Counted from the stretch's first letter, positions 28,296-38,424 are shown. The stretch: 64,000 nucleotides of DNA from Thalassobium sp. (GCA_002733205.1 NVUW01000003.1:248001-312000); one strand, 5' to 3'. Numbers and translations are program-made. Notes: generated by a model not told the origin, from the letters alone.

Positions 28296-29378
28296 TTAGC
28301 CGTGACGCTTGGCGAAATCACCCATAAAGCCGATCAGGGCATCAACCGCCTGCTCCGATACCGCGTTATAAATAGAGGCACGCATACCACCGACGCTGCG
28401 GTGACCGGCCAGATTCAGCAGGCCAGCCGCTTCACTTTCCGCCAGGAAGGTTTTATCCAGCGCAGCATCACGCAGTGTGAATGGCACGTTCATGATGGAG
28501 CGGTTATTTTTGACAACCGGGTTCGCGTAGAAGTCGCTGTTATCGATATAATCATACAGCTTGGCCGCTTTGCGATTGTTCACCACACCAATAGCCTCAA
28601 CACCGCCCTGGGCTTTCAGCCACTGGAACACCAGACCAGCCAGATACCAGCTGTAGGTTGATGGCGTGTTGTACATGGAGTCGTTATCGGCACAGACCTT
28701 GTAGTCAAACATGGTCGGCGTACCGGCGATGGTGTCACCCAGCAGGTCTTCACGCACGATCACCACACACAGACCGGCCGGGCCAATGTTTTTCTGCGCA
28801 CCGGCGTAAATCAGGCCGAATTTCGATACATCAATCGGCTCGGACAAAATAGAAGACGAGTAATCCGCTACCAGTACTTTGTCACCGACATCCGGGATGT
28901 AATCAAATTTAACGCCACCAATGGTTTCGTTCGGGCAGTAATGAACGTAGGCCGCATCCGGGCTCAGATTCAGTTCGTGCTGAGCAGGAACAGAGGTGAA
29001 ATTATTGCCTTCGGTGGTCGCTGCAATGTGTACATCGACGTAGCGTTTGGCTTCGCCAACGGCTTTTTTCGACCACTGACCGGTAACAATATAGTCGGCC
29101 TTTTTACCGCCACGTAGCAGGTTCATCGGTATCATGGAAAACTGGCTGCTGGCACCGCCCTGCATAAACAGAACTTTGTAATTCGCAGGAACGGCCAGCA
29201 GATCACGCAGATCCTGCTCAGCCTGTGCTGCCACACCAACAAACTCTTTGCTGCGGTGGCTCATTTCCATGATCGACAGGCCCTTGCCGTGCCAGTCCGT
29301 GATTTCATCACGGGCACGTTCCAGAACCGCCGTTGGCAATGCCGCAGGCCCCGCACAAAAGTTATATGCTCGACTCAT
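28296..29378 (-). CDS. serC: Phosphoserine aminotransferase
   Basis: This 360-residue class V aminotransferase has SRAYNFCAGPAALPTAVLE at the N-terminus and the PLP lysine in YAGAQKNIGPAGLCVV. It makes 3-phosphoserine in serine synthesis and 4-phosphohydroxythreonine in pyridoxal phosphate synthesis. It begins the serC-pheA-hisC-tyrA/aroA-cmk series. Its ATG is only 23 bases after the T-run of the wzz terminator, so its promoter must either overlap that terminator or lie inside wzz. Length and motifs are normal. Confidence 0.97.
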   Translation of the reverse strand: MSRAYNFCAGPAALPTAVLERARDEITDWHGKGLSIMEMSHRSKEFVGVAAQAEQDLRDLLAVPANYKVLFMQGGASSQFSMIPMNLLRGGKKADYIVTGQWSKKAVGEAKRYVDVHIAATTEGNNFTSVPAQHELNLSPDAAYVHYCPNETIGGVKFDYIPDVGDKVLVADYSSSILSEPIDVSKFGLIYAGAQKNIGPAGLCVVIVREDLLGDTIAGTPTMFDYKVCADNDSMYNTPSTYSWYLAGLVFQWLKAQGGVEAIGVVNNRKAAKLYDYIDNSDFYANPVVKNNRSIMNVPFTLRDAALDKTFLAESEAAGLLNLAGHRSVGGMRASIYNAVSEQAVDALIGFMGDFAKRHG

Positions 29379-29401
29379 TTTGCTTTGAACTCACTGATAA
29401 C

Positions 29402-29432
29402 AAAAAGGCGCGGCTTTGTTAAAAGCCGCACC
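29402..29432 (-). terminator. Intrinsic terminator after wzz
   Basis: On the minus strand GGTGCGGCTTT pairs with AAAGCCGCGCC (11 pairs including one G-U) around the loop TAAC, followed by TTTTT. It ends transcription from gyrA-wzz immediately before serC, or acts as an attenuator for read-through into serC. Confidence 0.88.
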
Positions 29433-29468
29433 GGAAAACCAATATTCAGAGTTTTCATCACCGCTCTG

Positions 29469-30569
29469 TCAGCGGGACTTCAACATTGCTGATATGCGCC
29501 GACGGCGATTGCCGATTTTAGACTTTTTGCGGCGTACCTGTGCAGCCGCCAGCAAGGCAAACATAACGCCCGCCATACCGCCGACTACGCCCGCCAAAGC
29601 AACGATCATTGCCTTACGTGGCTTGATCGGTTTCAGCGGTAACACGGCAGACTGGTCCAGCTGCACAAAACGGACGCTATCCCAGTTAACCTCTGCCTCT
29701 TCCAGGTTCTGAATTTTCCAGTTCAGTTCCGGTAACCCGGAAATATAAGCATCCTCACCACGCTCCGCGCGACTACGCATCTGCGAAAGCTCGGCATTAA
29801 TAACCGTTTGTCCCATCATAAATAATGGTGGCTGCGCACCGAATACTGCATTATTACTGCCGGAATAAAACGGCATTTTTTGTTTGATAGAAGCAGCAAT
29901 AGAAGATGCTTCTTCTAATGCCAACATACGCTGATTTTTCTGCGCCAGATATTTTGTCCGCAGACCATCCGCTTCAAGGCGCAAAGCGTCGAGCCTGGAT
30001 TGTTTATTCAGCTGAATGGTATTTCGTACTTCTGTCAGATAACGCTGCAGCACAAAATCGCTGTAGCGATTCAGTAACACGGTCGCCCATTGTGCATCGC
30101 TTAACGTAAATTTTATCCGCAAAAAAACATCACCATCTTTAGCACCGGGATCAACGTAAGCAAAAAATTCAGAAAACTTACTGAAGTTCTGCTCAGATGT
30201 AAGCCTTTCGTCATAAATAAGGGTCAGCAGAGAGTCATCCTTTTCTGCCAGCAGCTGATTATAAAATGCCCGCTTGGTATTGCCGGAGCGTGCAAGCGCC
30301 CGCACCTCTTTAAAGGCTTTTTCATTACTTAGTGAAAACACGCCCTGAAAGCGCGGCTGATTGACCGGCAATAAATCCGTATCTGAAACCTCCTTATAGA
30401 CGACTTCGGTCTGATAAACAGGCGTGACTTTATATAAATAAGCAAAAGCCAGGCAGAGGGACAGCGCAACCATCCCAACCAACCAATACCATTTAACTTT
30501 AATGTCATCGATCAGATCAAACAGATCAATTTCATCATTATTAGCGGTGTGTGACGTATCCATACTCAT
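29469..30569 (-). CDS. wzz: Wzz-type polysaccharide chain-length regulator
   Basis: This 366-residue inner membrane protein has two membrane helices, about residues 29-47 and 321-343, around a large periplasmic domain rich in coiled coil (about 180-250). The start NNDEIDLFDLIDDIKVKW and the proline-rich LKPIKPRKAMIVALAGVVGG before the second helix are typical of Wzz/PCP proteins. It sets the number of repeats added by Wzy. It starts five bases after the gyrA stop and so is probably co-transcribed with gyrA, about 12 kb from the cluster it serves. A basic tail (RRKKSKIGNRRRR) faces the cytoplasm. A second ATG at 30563 is possible. Confidence 0.9.
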   Translation of the reverse strand: MSMDTSHTANNDEIDLFDLIDDIKVKWYWLVGMVALSLCLAFAYLYKVTPVYQTEVVYKEVSDTDLLPVNQPRFQGVFSLSNEKAFKEVRALARSGNTKRAFYNQLLAEKDDSLLTLIYDERLTSEQNFSKFSEFFAYVDPGAKDGDVFLRIKFTLSDAQWATVLLNRYSDFVLQRYLTEVRNTIQLNKQSRLDALRLEADGLRTKYLAQKNQRMLALEEASSIAASIKQKMPFYSGSNNAVFGAQPPLFMMGQTVINAELSQMRSRAERGEDAYISGLPELNWKIQNLEEAEVNWDSVRFVQLDQSAVLPLKPIKPRKAMIVALAGVVGGMAGVMFALLAAAQVRRKKSKIGNRRRRISAMLKSR

Positions 30570-30574
30570 AAAAC

Positions 30575-33241
30575 TTACTCGTCCTCGGCATCCGGTTCAG
30601 CGCTTTCTGCATGATCATCTGCAGCACCATCAACCACTGCATCCGAATCAGCAAGCGCTGCGTCCGGATCAGTAACAACTTCACCTTCCAGCAGCTCGTC
30701 TTCAACTTCTTCGGCATCACAGATGCGCTCAACACCAACCAGTTTTTCTTTATCTGAGACTTTAATCAGAGTCACACCCTGGGTGTTACGACCCAGTACA
30801 GACACTTCATTCACACGGGTACGAACCAGCGTGCCCTGATCACTGATCAGCATCACTTCATCGCCTTCGAACACCTGAACCGCACCGACCAGCGGACCGT
30901 TACGGTCACTGGTTACCATGGCGATAACACCCTGAGTGCCACGGCCTTTGGTTGGAAACTCGGTGACCTCGGTGCGTTTGCCGTAACCACGCTGTGAAGC
31001 GGTAAGGATGGTTCCACCCTCTTCCGGAATAATCAGCGAGATAACACGCTGACCTTCCGCCAGTTTAATACCACGCACACCACGCGCCGTACGGCCCATT
31101 GCACGCACGTCAGACTCTTTAAAGCGTACCGCTTTACCGGCATCCGAGAGCATCAGAATATCTTTACTGCCATCAGTGATCGCAACGCCGACCAACCAGT
31201 CACCTTCGTCCAGTTCACAGGCAATCAGACCAGAGGAACGCGGACGACTGAACTGATCGAGCGTGGTTTTCTTCACCGTACCACGGGCCGTTACCATAAA
31301 GACGTAACGCTCCGCAGTGTACTCATCAACCGGCAGAATGGCGGTAATGCGCTCACCTTCTTCCGACATATTCAGCACGTTGACAATCGGACGACCGCGC
31401 GCGTTTCGGCTGGCCTGGGGAATATCGTATACAGTCAGCCAGTACACCTTACCGGCGTCGGTAAAGCACAGCACGGTGTCATGGCTGTTAACCACCAGCA
31501 GGCGCTCAATAAAGTCTTCATCTTTAACCGAGGTGGCGGATTTACCTTTACCGCCACGTTTCTGCGCCTGATAGGCATCCATCGGCTGGGTCTTGGCATA
31601 ACCACCGTGCGACAGTGTCAGTACCAGCGTTTCTTCCGGGATCAGGTCAGCCATGGTCAGGTCGCGCTTAACCGCCATAATTTCGGTCTTACGGGCATCG
31701 CCGTATTCTTCACGAACCGCTTCCAGCTCTTCGCGGATCACCTGCATCAGGCGATCGGCGCTGCCCAGAATTTCCAGATATTCGGCAATTTCGGTCAGTT
31801 TCAGCTGATATTCTTCAATCAGTTTTTCGTGCTCAAGGCCGGTCAGTTTCTGCAAACGCAGATCCAGAATCGCCTGCGCCTGAGCCGGTGACAGATAGTA
31901 GTTACCATCACGGAAACCGTATTCTTCCGGCAAATCATCCGGACGACAGGCATCCGGGCCGGCACGTTCCAGCATATCCAGCACATCACCCGGCGCCCAT
32001 GGTGTGGCAATCAGGTTTTCTTTCGCTTCGGCGGCGGTCGGGGATTTTTTGATCAGCTCAATCACCGGATCAATATTCGCCAGTGCCAGCGCCAGACCTT
32101 CCAGCAGATGACCACGTTCACGCGCCTTGCGCAGATCGTAGATAGTACGACGGGTCACCACTTCACGGCGGTGTTTAACAAAAGCTTCGAGCAGCTGCTT
32201 CAGGTTCAGAATTTTTGGCTGACCATCAACCAGCGCCACGGTATTGATACCGAACACGCCCTGCAGCTGAGTTTGGGCAAACAGGTTGTTAAGCACCACT
32301 TCCGGCATTTCGCCACGGCGCAGTTCAACCACGATGCGCATACCGTCTTTATCCGACTCGTCGCGCAGTTCGGTAATGCCTTCCAGTTTTTTCTCTTTAA
32401 CCAGCTCGGCGATCTTTTCGATCAGGCGGGCTTTGTTCACCTGATACGGGATCTCGGTGAAAATAATCGACACCTTGCCGTTACGCTCATCTTCTTCAAA
32501 ATGATGACGCGCACGCAGATAAATACGGCCACGGCCAGTGCGGTAAGCCTCAACAATGCCATCACGGCCATTAATAAAGGCACCGGTCGGGAAATCCGGT
32601 CCCGGGATATATTCCATCAGCGCATCGACATCCAGTTCCGGATCATCAATCAGCGCCAGACAGCCATTCAGCACTTCGGTGAGGTTATGTGGCGGAATAT
32701 TGGTTGCCATACCCACCGCAATACCGGACGAACCATTGACCAGCAGGTTCGGAATACGGGTCGGCATCACCGCGGGAATCTGTTCAGTGCCGTCGTAGTT
32801 CGGTACCCAGTCAACGGTTTCTTTATCAATATCAGCCAGAATGTCATGGCTGATTTTTTTCATCCGTACTTCGGTATAACGCATGGCCGCTGCGGAGTCG
32901 CCGTCGACCGAGCCAAAGTTACCCTGACCATCCACCAGCGTGTAACGCATGGAGAAGTTCTGCGCCATACGTACGATCGTGTCGTACACCGCAGAGTCAC
33001 CGTGCGGGTGGTACTTACCGATCACATCACCGACCACACGCGCCGACTTTTTATAAGGCTTGTTCCAGTCGTTACCGAGCACATTCATCGCGTGTAATAC
33101 GCGGCGGTGTACGGGCTTAAGGCCATCACGTACATCCGGCAATGCGCGACCCACGATCACGCTCATGGCGTAATCGAGGTAGGACTGCTGCAGTTCATCT
33201 TCAATGTTAATCGGAAGAACTTCTTTGGCTAACTCACCCAT
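30575..33241 (-). CDS. gyrA: DNA gyrase subunit A
   Basis: This 888-residue type II topoisomerase subunit introduces negative supercoils together with GyrB. The breakage-reunion domain begins [20 protein letters not shown], carries the active-site Tyr in MRYTEVRM, and the C-terminal beta-pinwheel includes the GyrA box QKRGGKGKS. In the quinolone-resistance region [15 protein letters not shown] both usual positions carry the sensitive-type Ser and Asp. The C-terminal tail is long and acidic (about residues 840-888). wzz follows after five bases. Confidence 0.98.
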   Translation of the reverse strand: MGELAKEVLPINIEDELQQSYLDYAMSVIVGRALPDVRDGLKPVHRRVLHAMNVLGNDWNKPYKKSARVVGDVIGKYHPHGDSAVYDTIVRMAQNFSMRYTLVDGQGNFGSVDGDSAAAMRYTEVRMKKISHDILADIDKETVDWVPNYDGTEQIPAVMPTRIPNLLVNGSSGIAVGMATNIPPHNLTEVLNGCLALIDDPELDVDALMEYIPGPDFPTGAFINGRDGIVEAYRTGRGRIYLRARHHFEEDERNGKVSIIFTEIPYQVNKARLIEKIAELVKEKKLEGITELRDESDKDGMRIVVELRRGEMPEVVLNNLFAQTQLQGVFGINTVALVDGQPKILNLKQLLEAFVKHRREVVTRRTIYDLRKARERGHLLEGLALALANIDPVIELIKKSPTAAEAKENLIATPWAPGDVLDMLERAGPDACRPDDLPEEYGFRDGNYYLSPAQAQAILDLRLQKLTGLEHEKLIEEYQLKLTEIAEYLEILGSADRLMQVIREELEAVREEYGDARKTEIMAVKRDLTMADLIPEETLVLTLSHGGYAKTQPMDAYQAQKRGGKGKSATSVKDEDFIERLLVVNSHDTVLCFTDAGKVYWLTVYDIPQASRNARGRPIVNVLNMSEEGERITAILPVDEYTAERYVFMVTARGTVKKTTLDQFSRPRSSGLIACELDEGDWLVGVAITDGSKDILMLSDAGKAVRFKESDVRAMGRTARGVRGIKLAEGQRVISLIIPEEGGTILTASQRGYGKRTEVTEFPTKGRGTQGVIAMVTSDRNGPLVGAVQVFEGDEVMLISDQGTLVRTRVNEVSVLGRNTQGVTLIKVSDKEKLVGVERICDAEEVEDELLEGEVVTDPDAALADSDAVVDGAADDHAESAEPDAEDE

Positions 33242-33379
33242 AGATACTCGGCCCGTGTTCTGCGGATCACCCTTTTATGGTCATTTTCAGGTGATTCTGT
33301 CCTTGTTGTTGACGACCTCACCGGATGCACAAGGCTCTGTGCTGACACCGTCCGGACGAGGCTGCCAATAAAGTGCCGA

Positions 33380-33388
33380 ATCATACCA
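33380..33388 (-). promoter_or_regulatory. Candidate extended -10 promoter for gyrA
   Basis: On the minus strand TGGTATGAT gives an extended -10 (TGn-TATGAT) about 139 bases before the gyrA ATG. No good -35 hexamer lies at the proper distance. Gyrase promoters often rely on the -10 region because they respond to supercoiling; that link is only an inference here. Confidence 0.35.
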
Positions 33389-33444
33389 TAAATCAACAAG
33401 ATACCTAGCGGGTCCGGTAACCACCTGAACGCAAGACGGGAAGA

Positions 33445-33467
33445 GCCAGCACGTTTATAATGCTGGC
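33445..33467 (+). promoter_or_regulatory. Candidate mtaD promoter inside an inverted repeat
   Basis: A perfect TATAAT lies at 33456-33461, about 40 bases before the mtaD ATG. It is embedded in the inverted repeat GCCAGCA - 9 bases - TGCTGGC (33445-33451 and 33461-33467). The -35 region is poor. The repeat would suit a repressor site across the -10 box, or would form a hairpin in a longer transcript. Confidence 0.4.
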
Positions 33468-33500
33468 CTTTGTGCCGATGAATAAGAAGGAAGCCGAGCC

Positions 33501-34835
33501 ATGCAGGCCGACCTGAGAATCAATGCTCGCTGGGTAATCCCGATGAGCGGCGACCAAACCGACAACCAGACCGGAAACCATGCCAACCTGCTGCACCATC
33601 AGGCCGTCTTTATCAAAGATGGGCGCATTCTGGCCGTTCAGGATCAGGCAGCCGTGAGCCATGAGGCCACAGAAACCATCAACCTGCCCGACCATGTATT
33701 GCTTCCCGGGTATGTAAACGCTCACGGCCACGCCGCAATGTCATTATTCCGTGGTATGGCCGACGATCTGGCCTTAATGACCTGGCTACAGGAGCACATC
33801 TGGCCAGCCGAAGGCCGCTGGGTCGATGATGCCTTTGTCCGTGACGGCACCCGTCTTGCCATCGCCGAGATGCTGAAATGTGGCACCACCACTTACGCCG
33901 ATATGTATTTTTATCCGGGTTCCGGCGTGGAAAGCGCACTTGAAGCTGGCATCCGTAATGTCAGCTTTACTCCGGTGCTCGATTTTCCCACCAATTTCGC
34001 CCAGAACGCCGATGAGTACATCAGCAAGGCACTGGCAGTACGCGATCACTATAAACATCATCCGCTGCTGACTCTGGGCCTTGGCCCGCACGCACCCTAC
34101 ACCGTTTCCAACGGCCCGCTGCAGGAAATCACCACGCTGGCCGACCAACTCGACATGCCCATCCAGATTCACCTGCATGAAACGGCTTTTGAGGTAGCAC
34201 AAAGTATTGAACTGTTCGGCTGCCGGCCGACTCAGCGCTTGGCCGAGCTGGGCTTTATGACCGAACGCGTGAGCTGCGTGCATATGACGCAAATCAACGA
34301 ACAGGACCTCAGCATCCTGCAACATAGTGGCGCTTCGGTCGTGCATTGCCCGGAATCTAACCTGAAGCTGGCCTCCGGCTTCTGCCCGTCGGCACAGCTG
34401 CTGAACAGTCAGATTAATGTCGCTCTCGGTACCGACGGTGCCGCCAGCAACAACGACCTGAACATTCAGGGTGAAATGAAAACCGCCGCTATGCTTGCCA
34501 AAGCCGTCGCCGGCGACGCTGCCGCCGTCCCTGCCGCACAGGCGCTGTATATGGCGACCATGGGGGGTGCCAAAGCACTGGGACTGGATGATCAGACCGG
34601 TTCGCTGACCCCCGGAAAATGGGCCGATCTGCAGGCGGTTGATCTGTCACAACTGGCGCAGCAGCCGCTGTACGATCCCATTTCCCAGCTGGTGTATACC
34701 GACAGCAGCCGCGCCACCAGCCATGTCTGGGTGGCCGGCAAACAACTGCTGAACAACGGCGTACTGACCACCCTGGACGAAGAACAGATACAGCACAACG
34801 CCCGCCAATGGGCTGCACGCATCAGCAAATCCTGA
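33501..34835 (+). CDS. mtaD: 5-methylthioadenosine / S-adenosylhomocysteine deaminase
   Basis: This 444-residue amidohydrolase belongs to the TrzA/AtzA/MtaD branch. Metal ligands are seen in VNAHGHAAMS (HxH, about residues 74-76), IHLHETAFEV, and the Asp in LGTDGAASNNDLN; HCPESNLKLASG is the substrate loop. The family deaminates methylthioadenosine or S-adenosylhomocysteine to the inosine forms, part of methylthio-group recycling. The position ahead of ubiG, mupP and yciK matches the Pseudomonas order. A GAAGGAAGCC ribosome-binding site precedes the ATG. Other aryl or nucleoside deaminase activities cannot be excluded. Confidence 0.88.
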   Translation: MQADLRINARWVIPMSGDQTDNQTGNHANLLHHQAVFIKDGRILAVQDQAAVSHEATETINLPDHVLLPGYVNAHGHAAMSLFRGMADDLALMTWLQEHIWPAEGRWVDDAFVRDGTRLAIAEMLKCGTTTYADMYFYPGSGVESALEAGIRNVSFTPVLDFPTNFAQNADEYISKALAVRDHYKHHPLLTLGLGPHAPYTVSNGPLQEITTLADQLDMPIQIHLHETAFEVAQSIELFGCRPTQRLAELGFMTERVSCVHMTQINEQDLSILQHSGASVVHCPESNLKLASGFCPSAQLLNSQINVALGTDGAASNNDLNIQGEMKTAAMLAKAVAGDAAAVPAAQALYMATMGGAKALGLDDQTGSLTPGKWADLQAVDLSQLAQQPLYDPISQLVYTDSSRATSHVWVAGKQLLNNGVLTTLDEEQIQHNARQWAARISKS

Positions 34836-34874
34836 CGCAGGATCTTAACGAATTACTTTTTGCAGGAACCGAGC

Positions 34875-35594
34875 ATGGAACAGACACAGAACGTTGATCG
34901 CGCCGAAATTGCCAAATTCGAAGCCCTGGCCTCACGCTGGTGGGATCTGGAAAGCGAATTCAAGCCACTGCACGACATCAACCCACTGCGCACCAACTAC
35001 ATTGATCGTTACGCCCCGTTAGCCGGCAAAACAGTTCTCGATGTCGGTTGTGGCGGCGGCATTCTGAGTGAAGGCATGGCCAATCGTGGCGCCGTAGTCA
35101 CCGGTATCGACATGGGCGAAGCCAACCTCAACACCGCCAAGCTGCATGCGCTGGAATCCGGCGTAAAGGTCAACTATCAGTGCATTCCGGTGGAAGAGCT
35201 GGCAGCACAACAGCCGGAAAGCTTTGACGTGGTGACCTGTCTGGAAATGCTTGAACACGTGCCCGATCCGGAATCCATTATCCGCGCCTGTTACCAACTG
35301 GTAAAACCCGGCGGCCAGGTGTTTTTCTCCACCATTAACCGCAACCCTAAAGCCTATGCCTTTGCCATTCTCGGCGCCGAATACCTGATGCGTCTGCTGC
35401 CGGCCGGCACCCACGATTACCACAAATTCATCAAGCCCAGCGAACTGACCCGCTGGTGCCGTAACGTGGGTCTGGAAGTGCAGCATATGACCGGCATGGT
35501 CTATAACCCACTGACCAAAATCTACAAACTGAAAGACAACGACGTCAGCGTGAATTACCTGATGGCAACACGTAAGCCGGACAGCGCGGTATGA
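34875..35594 (+). CDS. ubiG: Ubiquinone biosynthesis O-methyltransferase
   Basis: This 239-residue SAM-dependent enzyme performs both O-methylations in ubiquinone synthesis. Motif I is [14 protein letters not shown], the N-terminal part [19 protein letters not shown] is diagnostic for UbiG, and [17 protein letters not shown] is the post-catalytic strand. I use ATG at 34875 with AGGA eight bases upstream; an earlier in-frame ATG at 34860 would add five residues. It overlaps mupP by 4 bases, so the two are translationally coupled. Confidence 0.97.
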   Translation: MEQTQNVDRAEIAKFEALASRWWDLESEFKPLHDINPLRTNYIDRYAPLAGKTVLDVGCGGGILSEGMANRGAVVTGIDMGEANLNTAKLHALESGVKVNYQCIPVEELAAQQPESFDVVTCLEMLEHVPDPESIIRACYQLVKPGGQVFFSTINRNPKAYAFAILGAEYLMRLLPAGTHDYHKFIKPSELTRWCRNVGLEVQHMTGMVYNPLTKIYKLKDNDVSVNYLMATRKPDSAV

Positions 35595-36256
35595 GCCTGA
35601 CCCGCCCAAAAGCCATCCTGTTTGATCTCGACGGCACCCTGGTCGATTCCGCACCGGATTTTTATGCGGTGGTGAACGGTCTGCGCCAGGAAGCCGGCAA
35701 AGCCTCCTTAACCGATGCCAGCATCCGCGAGCAGGTCAGCAACGGCGGAGCCGCCCTTACCCGCTTAACCTGGGAAATCGACGACAGCCAGGCCGACTTT
35801 GCCGATTACCGCGCCCGCTTACTGGCGCGCTACAGCGACCATATCGGCTCTGCCAGCGCCCTGTTCCCGGGCTTTGCAGAAACACTGAGCTGGCTTAATC
35901 AGGAACAGATCCTGTGGGGCATCGTCACCAACAAACCACGGCCATATACCGAACCCCTGCTGCAACGGCTGAATATTCAGGCTGCCGTCGTGGTTTGCCC
36001 GGATGATGTCAGCCACGCCAAACCGCATCCGGAGCCACTGTTAAAAGCCGCAGCCGACCTCAGCCTGCAGGCCTCTGACTGCTGGTATGTCGGCGATCAT
36101 ATCCGTGATATCGACGCCGCACTGGCCGCCGGCATGCTCAGCATCGCCGCCACCTTCGGCTATATCGAAAGTGGTGACGATCCCAGAGACTGGCAGGCTG
36201 ATCTGCAGATTGACCAACCCCACGACCTGATCACCTTGCTCCGGGCAACGCTCTGA
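35591..36256 (+). CDS. mupP: HAD phosphatase, probable MurNAc-6-phosphate phosphatase
   Basis: This 221-residue HAD hydrolase has motif [16 protein letters not shown], the Thr motif WGIVTNKPR, the Lys in [10 protein letters not shown], and motif [12 protein letters not shown]. By sequence alone it could be phosphoglycolate phosphatase (Gph). The location between ubiG and yciK is that of Pseudomonas mupP, whose product dephosphorylates MurNAc-6-phosphate in the cell-wall recycling route that bypasses de novo UDP-MurNAc synthesis. I therefore favour MupP. The other recycling genes (amgK, murU) are not in the window. Confidence 0.82.
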   Translation: MSLTRPKAILFDLDGTLVDSAPDFYAVVNGLRQEAGKASLTDASIREQVSNGGAALTRLTWEIDDSQADFADYRARLLARYSDHIGSASALFPGFAETLSWLNQEQILWGIVTNKPRPYTEPLLQRLNIQAAVVVCPDDVSHAKPHPEPLLKAAADLSLQASDCWYVGDHIRDIDAALAAGMLSIAATFGYIESGDDPRDWQADLQIDQPHDLITLLRATL

Positions 36257-36294
36257 GCCTGCAGACAGGCCGATAAACAGACATTAAAGATGAC

Positions 36295-36343
36295 AAAGCG
36301 GCAAACAATCATTGCCGCTTTGCCGCTGACACAAACAATCATT
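36295..36343 (+). repeat. Hairpin and 12-base direct repeat in the yciK leader
   Basis: AAAGCGGCAA and TTGCCGCTTT (36295-36304 and 36312-36321) form a perfect 10-bp stem. CAAACAATCATT occurs at 36302-36313, in the loop and its edges, and again at 36332-36343, exactly 30 bases later. The hairpin ends in only three T residues, so it is a weak terminator or an attenuator candidate between mupP and yciK. Confidence 0.5.
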
Positions 36344-36361
36344 TGCACAAAAGGTAGACCG

Positions 36362-37105
36362 ATGGAAACCGCCCCGAACTCACTGACTGGCCGAATTATT
36401 CTGGTAACCGGCGCCGGCTATGGCATCGGACGTACGGCCGCCCTGACCTACGCCCGGGCCGGGGCCACCGTACTGCTGCTGGGCCGCACTCAGGAAGCGC
36501 TGAACGACACCTACGACCTGATTGAAGCGGAAAACCTGCCGCAGGCCGCCGTACTGCCATTCGACCTGGAACAGCATGATGAAGAACCGTTCCGTCAACT
36601 GGCGGAGCTGATTGACGAAAACTTCGGCCACCTCGACGGCGTGTTGCTGAATGCCGGTGTGCTGGGTCAGCGCACCACACTGGAAAACTACGACTGGAAC
36701 ACCTGGCAGAAAGTAATGCGGATTAACGTCAACGGTCAGTTTGCGCTGATGAAGCACCTGCTGCCGCTGCTGCGCAACGCCAGCAACGATGCCTCCGTGA
36801 TTTTTACCAGCAGCAGCGTGGGCCGCGAAGGCCGTGCCTACTGGGGCGCATATTCGGTGTCTAAATTTGCCACCGAAGGCTTAATGCAGGTGATGGCGCA
36901 GGAGCTGGAAAACACCAGCAACATACGCGTTAACTGCATCAATCCCGGTGGCACCCGCACCAGCATGCGGGCAGCAGCCTACCCGGCTGAGCACCCCAGC
37001 AATGTACCGGAAGCCGATACCATTATGGCGCTCTACCTGCACCTGATGAGTCCGGCATCCATCGGCACCCATGGCCAAACCCTGGATGCCCAACCGAAGA
37101 AATAA
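36362..37105 (+). CDS. yciK: Short-chain dehydrogenase, YciK family
   Basis: This 247-residue SDR oxidoreductase has the cofactor motif VTGAGYGIGRTAA, the NAG motif LLNAGVLG, catalytic Ser in TSSSVGREG, and Tyr-x3-Lys in YSVSK. The sequence NPGGTRTSMRAAAYP at the cofactor-ribose side is typical for YciK. The substrate is unknown. I choose ATG at 36362, preceded by AAAGG; the open upstream stretch (from 36290) would cover a hairpin and does not match the family. It follows mupP with a 105-base leader containing a 10-bp hairpin and a 12-base direct repeat. Confidence 0.9.
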   Translation: METAPNSLTGRIILVTGAGYGIGRTAALTYARAGATVLLLGRTQEALNDTYDLIEAENLPQAAVLPFDLEQHDEEPFRQLAELIDENFGHLDGVLLNAGVLGQRTTLENYDWNTWQKVMRINVNGQFALMKHLLPLLRNASNDASVIFTSSSVGREGRAYWGAYSVSKFATEGLMQVMAQELENTSNIRVNCINPGGTRTSMRAAAYPAEHPSNVPEADTIMALYLHLMSPASIGTHGQTLDAQPKK

Positions 37106-37296
37106 TCCGTAAAGCCCGCCTCCCGCACAGCACGGTGGTTACTGTTTAGTACCACTGTTGCTGCAGCGGGTACGGTTTTTCCCGCTGTCCCCTCCGACTT
37201 TTGCCCAAGCTGCTCTTTACCCCACCGTGCTTTTCCTGTCCAATTCGTCAGAATATTGCTGATTCATCAGGGCGCAGATGCGCAGGAGACACATGT

Positions 37297-38424
37297 ATGG
37301 CTGGCTTACTTCCCGACCTTGATCCCGAAGGCCTGCTCGAATATTCCGTAGTATTTACCGACCGCTCTCTGAACCATATGTCGAAGCGCTTTCAGGGCGT
37401 TATGAACGATATTTCCGCCACTCTGAAGTCGGTTTATAACGCCGATGCGGTGGCCGTGGTTCCCGGTGGCGGCACTTATGGCATGGAAGCCGTGGCACGC
37501 CAGTTTGCTCAGGATAAAAAGACACTGGTTATCCGCAACGGCTGGTTCAGCTACCGCTGGACCCAGATTTTTGACATGGGCAAGATTCCGGCGTCCAGCA
37601 CGGTACTCAAAGCGCGCCGCAGCGGAGATGACGCTCAGGCTCCCTTTGTTCCGGCTCCTGTCGACGAAGTCATCGCCACCATTAAAAAAGAAAAACCGGA
37701 TGTGGTGTTCGCGCCCCACGTTGAAACCGCTTCCGGCATGATTTTACCGGATGATTACCTGAAAGCGGTGGCCGATGCCGTACACTCTGTCGGCGGTTTG
37801 CTGGTACTCGACTGCGTTGCTTCCGGCACCCTATGGGTCGATATGAAAGCCGTTGGCATCGATATTTTGATCAGCGCCCCACAAAAAGGCTGGAGTTCCT
37901 CCCCTTGCGCGGCATTAGTCATGATGAATCAGGCCGCACTGGATGTGATGGCAACCACCACCAGCACCAGCTTTGCTGCCAACCTGAAACAGTGGCATAT
38001 GATCATGCAGGCCTACGAGAACGGCGGCCATGCCTATCACGCCACCCTGCCGACCGATGCTTTAACCAAATTCCGCGACACCATGCTGGAAACCAAAGCC
38101 TACGGTTTTGATAAAGTGCGGGACGAACAGCTCGCACTGGGTAAGCGCGTGCGCCAGATGCTGGAAAGCAAAGGTATCAACAGCGTCGCAGCCGAAGGCT
38201 TTAAAGCACCGGGCGTGGTGGTGAATTACACCACCGACGCCGAACTGCAAAACGGTAAAAAGTTTGCAGCCCTGGGCTTACAGGCCGCAGCCGGCGTACC
38301 ACTGATGTGTGACGAAGGTGACGATTACCGCTCCTTCCGCATTGGTTTATTCGGACTGGATAAGCTGCACGACATTGACGGCACCGTTGCACGCCTGGAA
38401 AAAGTGATAGATCAGATCATGTGA
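37297..38424 (+). CDS. Class V aminotransferase (alanine-glyoxylate / serine-pyruvate type)
   Basis: This 375-residue PLP enzyme has the phosphate-binding loop PGGGTYGMEAVARQF, the pyridine-ring Asp in LLVLDCVASG, and the PLP lysine in ISAPQKGWSSSPCAALVM. The C-terminal small domain begins around residue 260. Relatives use alanine, serine or similar donors with glyoxylate or pyruvate; the precise substrate is open. I start at ATG 37297, with GCAGGAG nine bases upstream, instead of the open extension to 37201. It stands alone between yciK and a long regulatory gap. No metabolic neighbours narrow the role. Confidence 0.82.
   Translation: MAGLLPDLDPEGLLEYSVVFTDRSLNHMSKRFQGVMNDISATLKSVYNADAVAVVPGGGTYGMEAVARQFAQDKKTLVIRNGWFSYRWTQIFDMGKIPASSTVLKARRSGDDAQAPFVPAPVDEVIATIKKEKPDVVFAPHVETASGMILPDDYLKAVADAVHSVGGLLVLDCVASGTLWVDMKAVGIDILISAPQKGWSSSPCAALVMMNQAALDVMATTTSTSFAANLKQWHMIMQAYENGGHAYHATLPTDALTKFRDTMLETKAYGFDKVRDEQLALGKRVRQMLESKGINSVAAEGFKAPGVVVNYTTDAELQNGKKFAALGLQAAAGVPLMCDEGDDYRSFRIGLFGLDKLHDIDGTVARLEKVIDQIM

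Noticed and set aside
32108-33097. 329-residue open frame on the plus strand
   Set aside because: Antisense to gyrA; His/Thr-rich composition is typical of a shadow frame and gyrA is certain.
36257-36361. Intrinsic terminator after mupP
   Set aside because: The hairpin is strong but is followed by only three T residues, so I list it as a repeat and possible attenuator.
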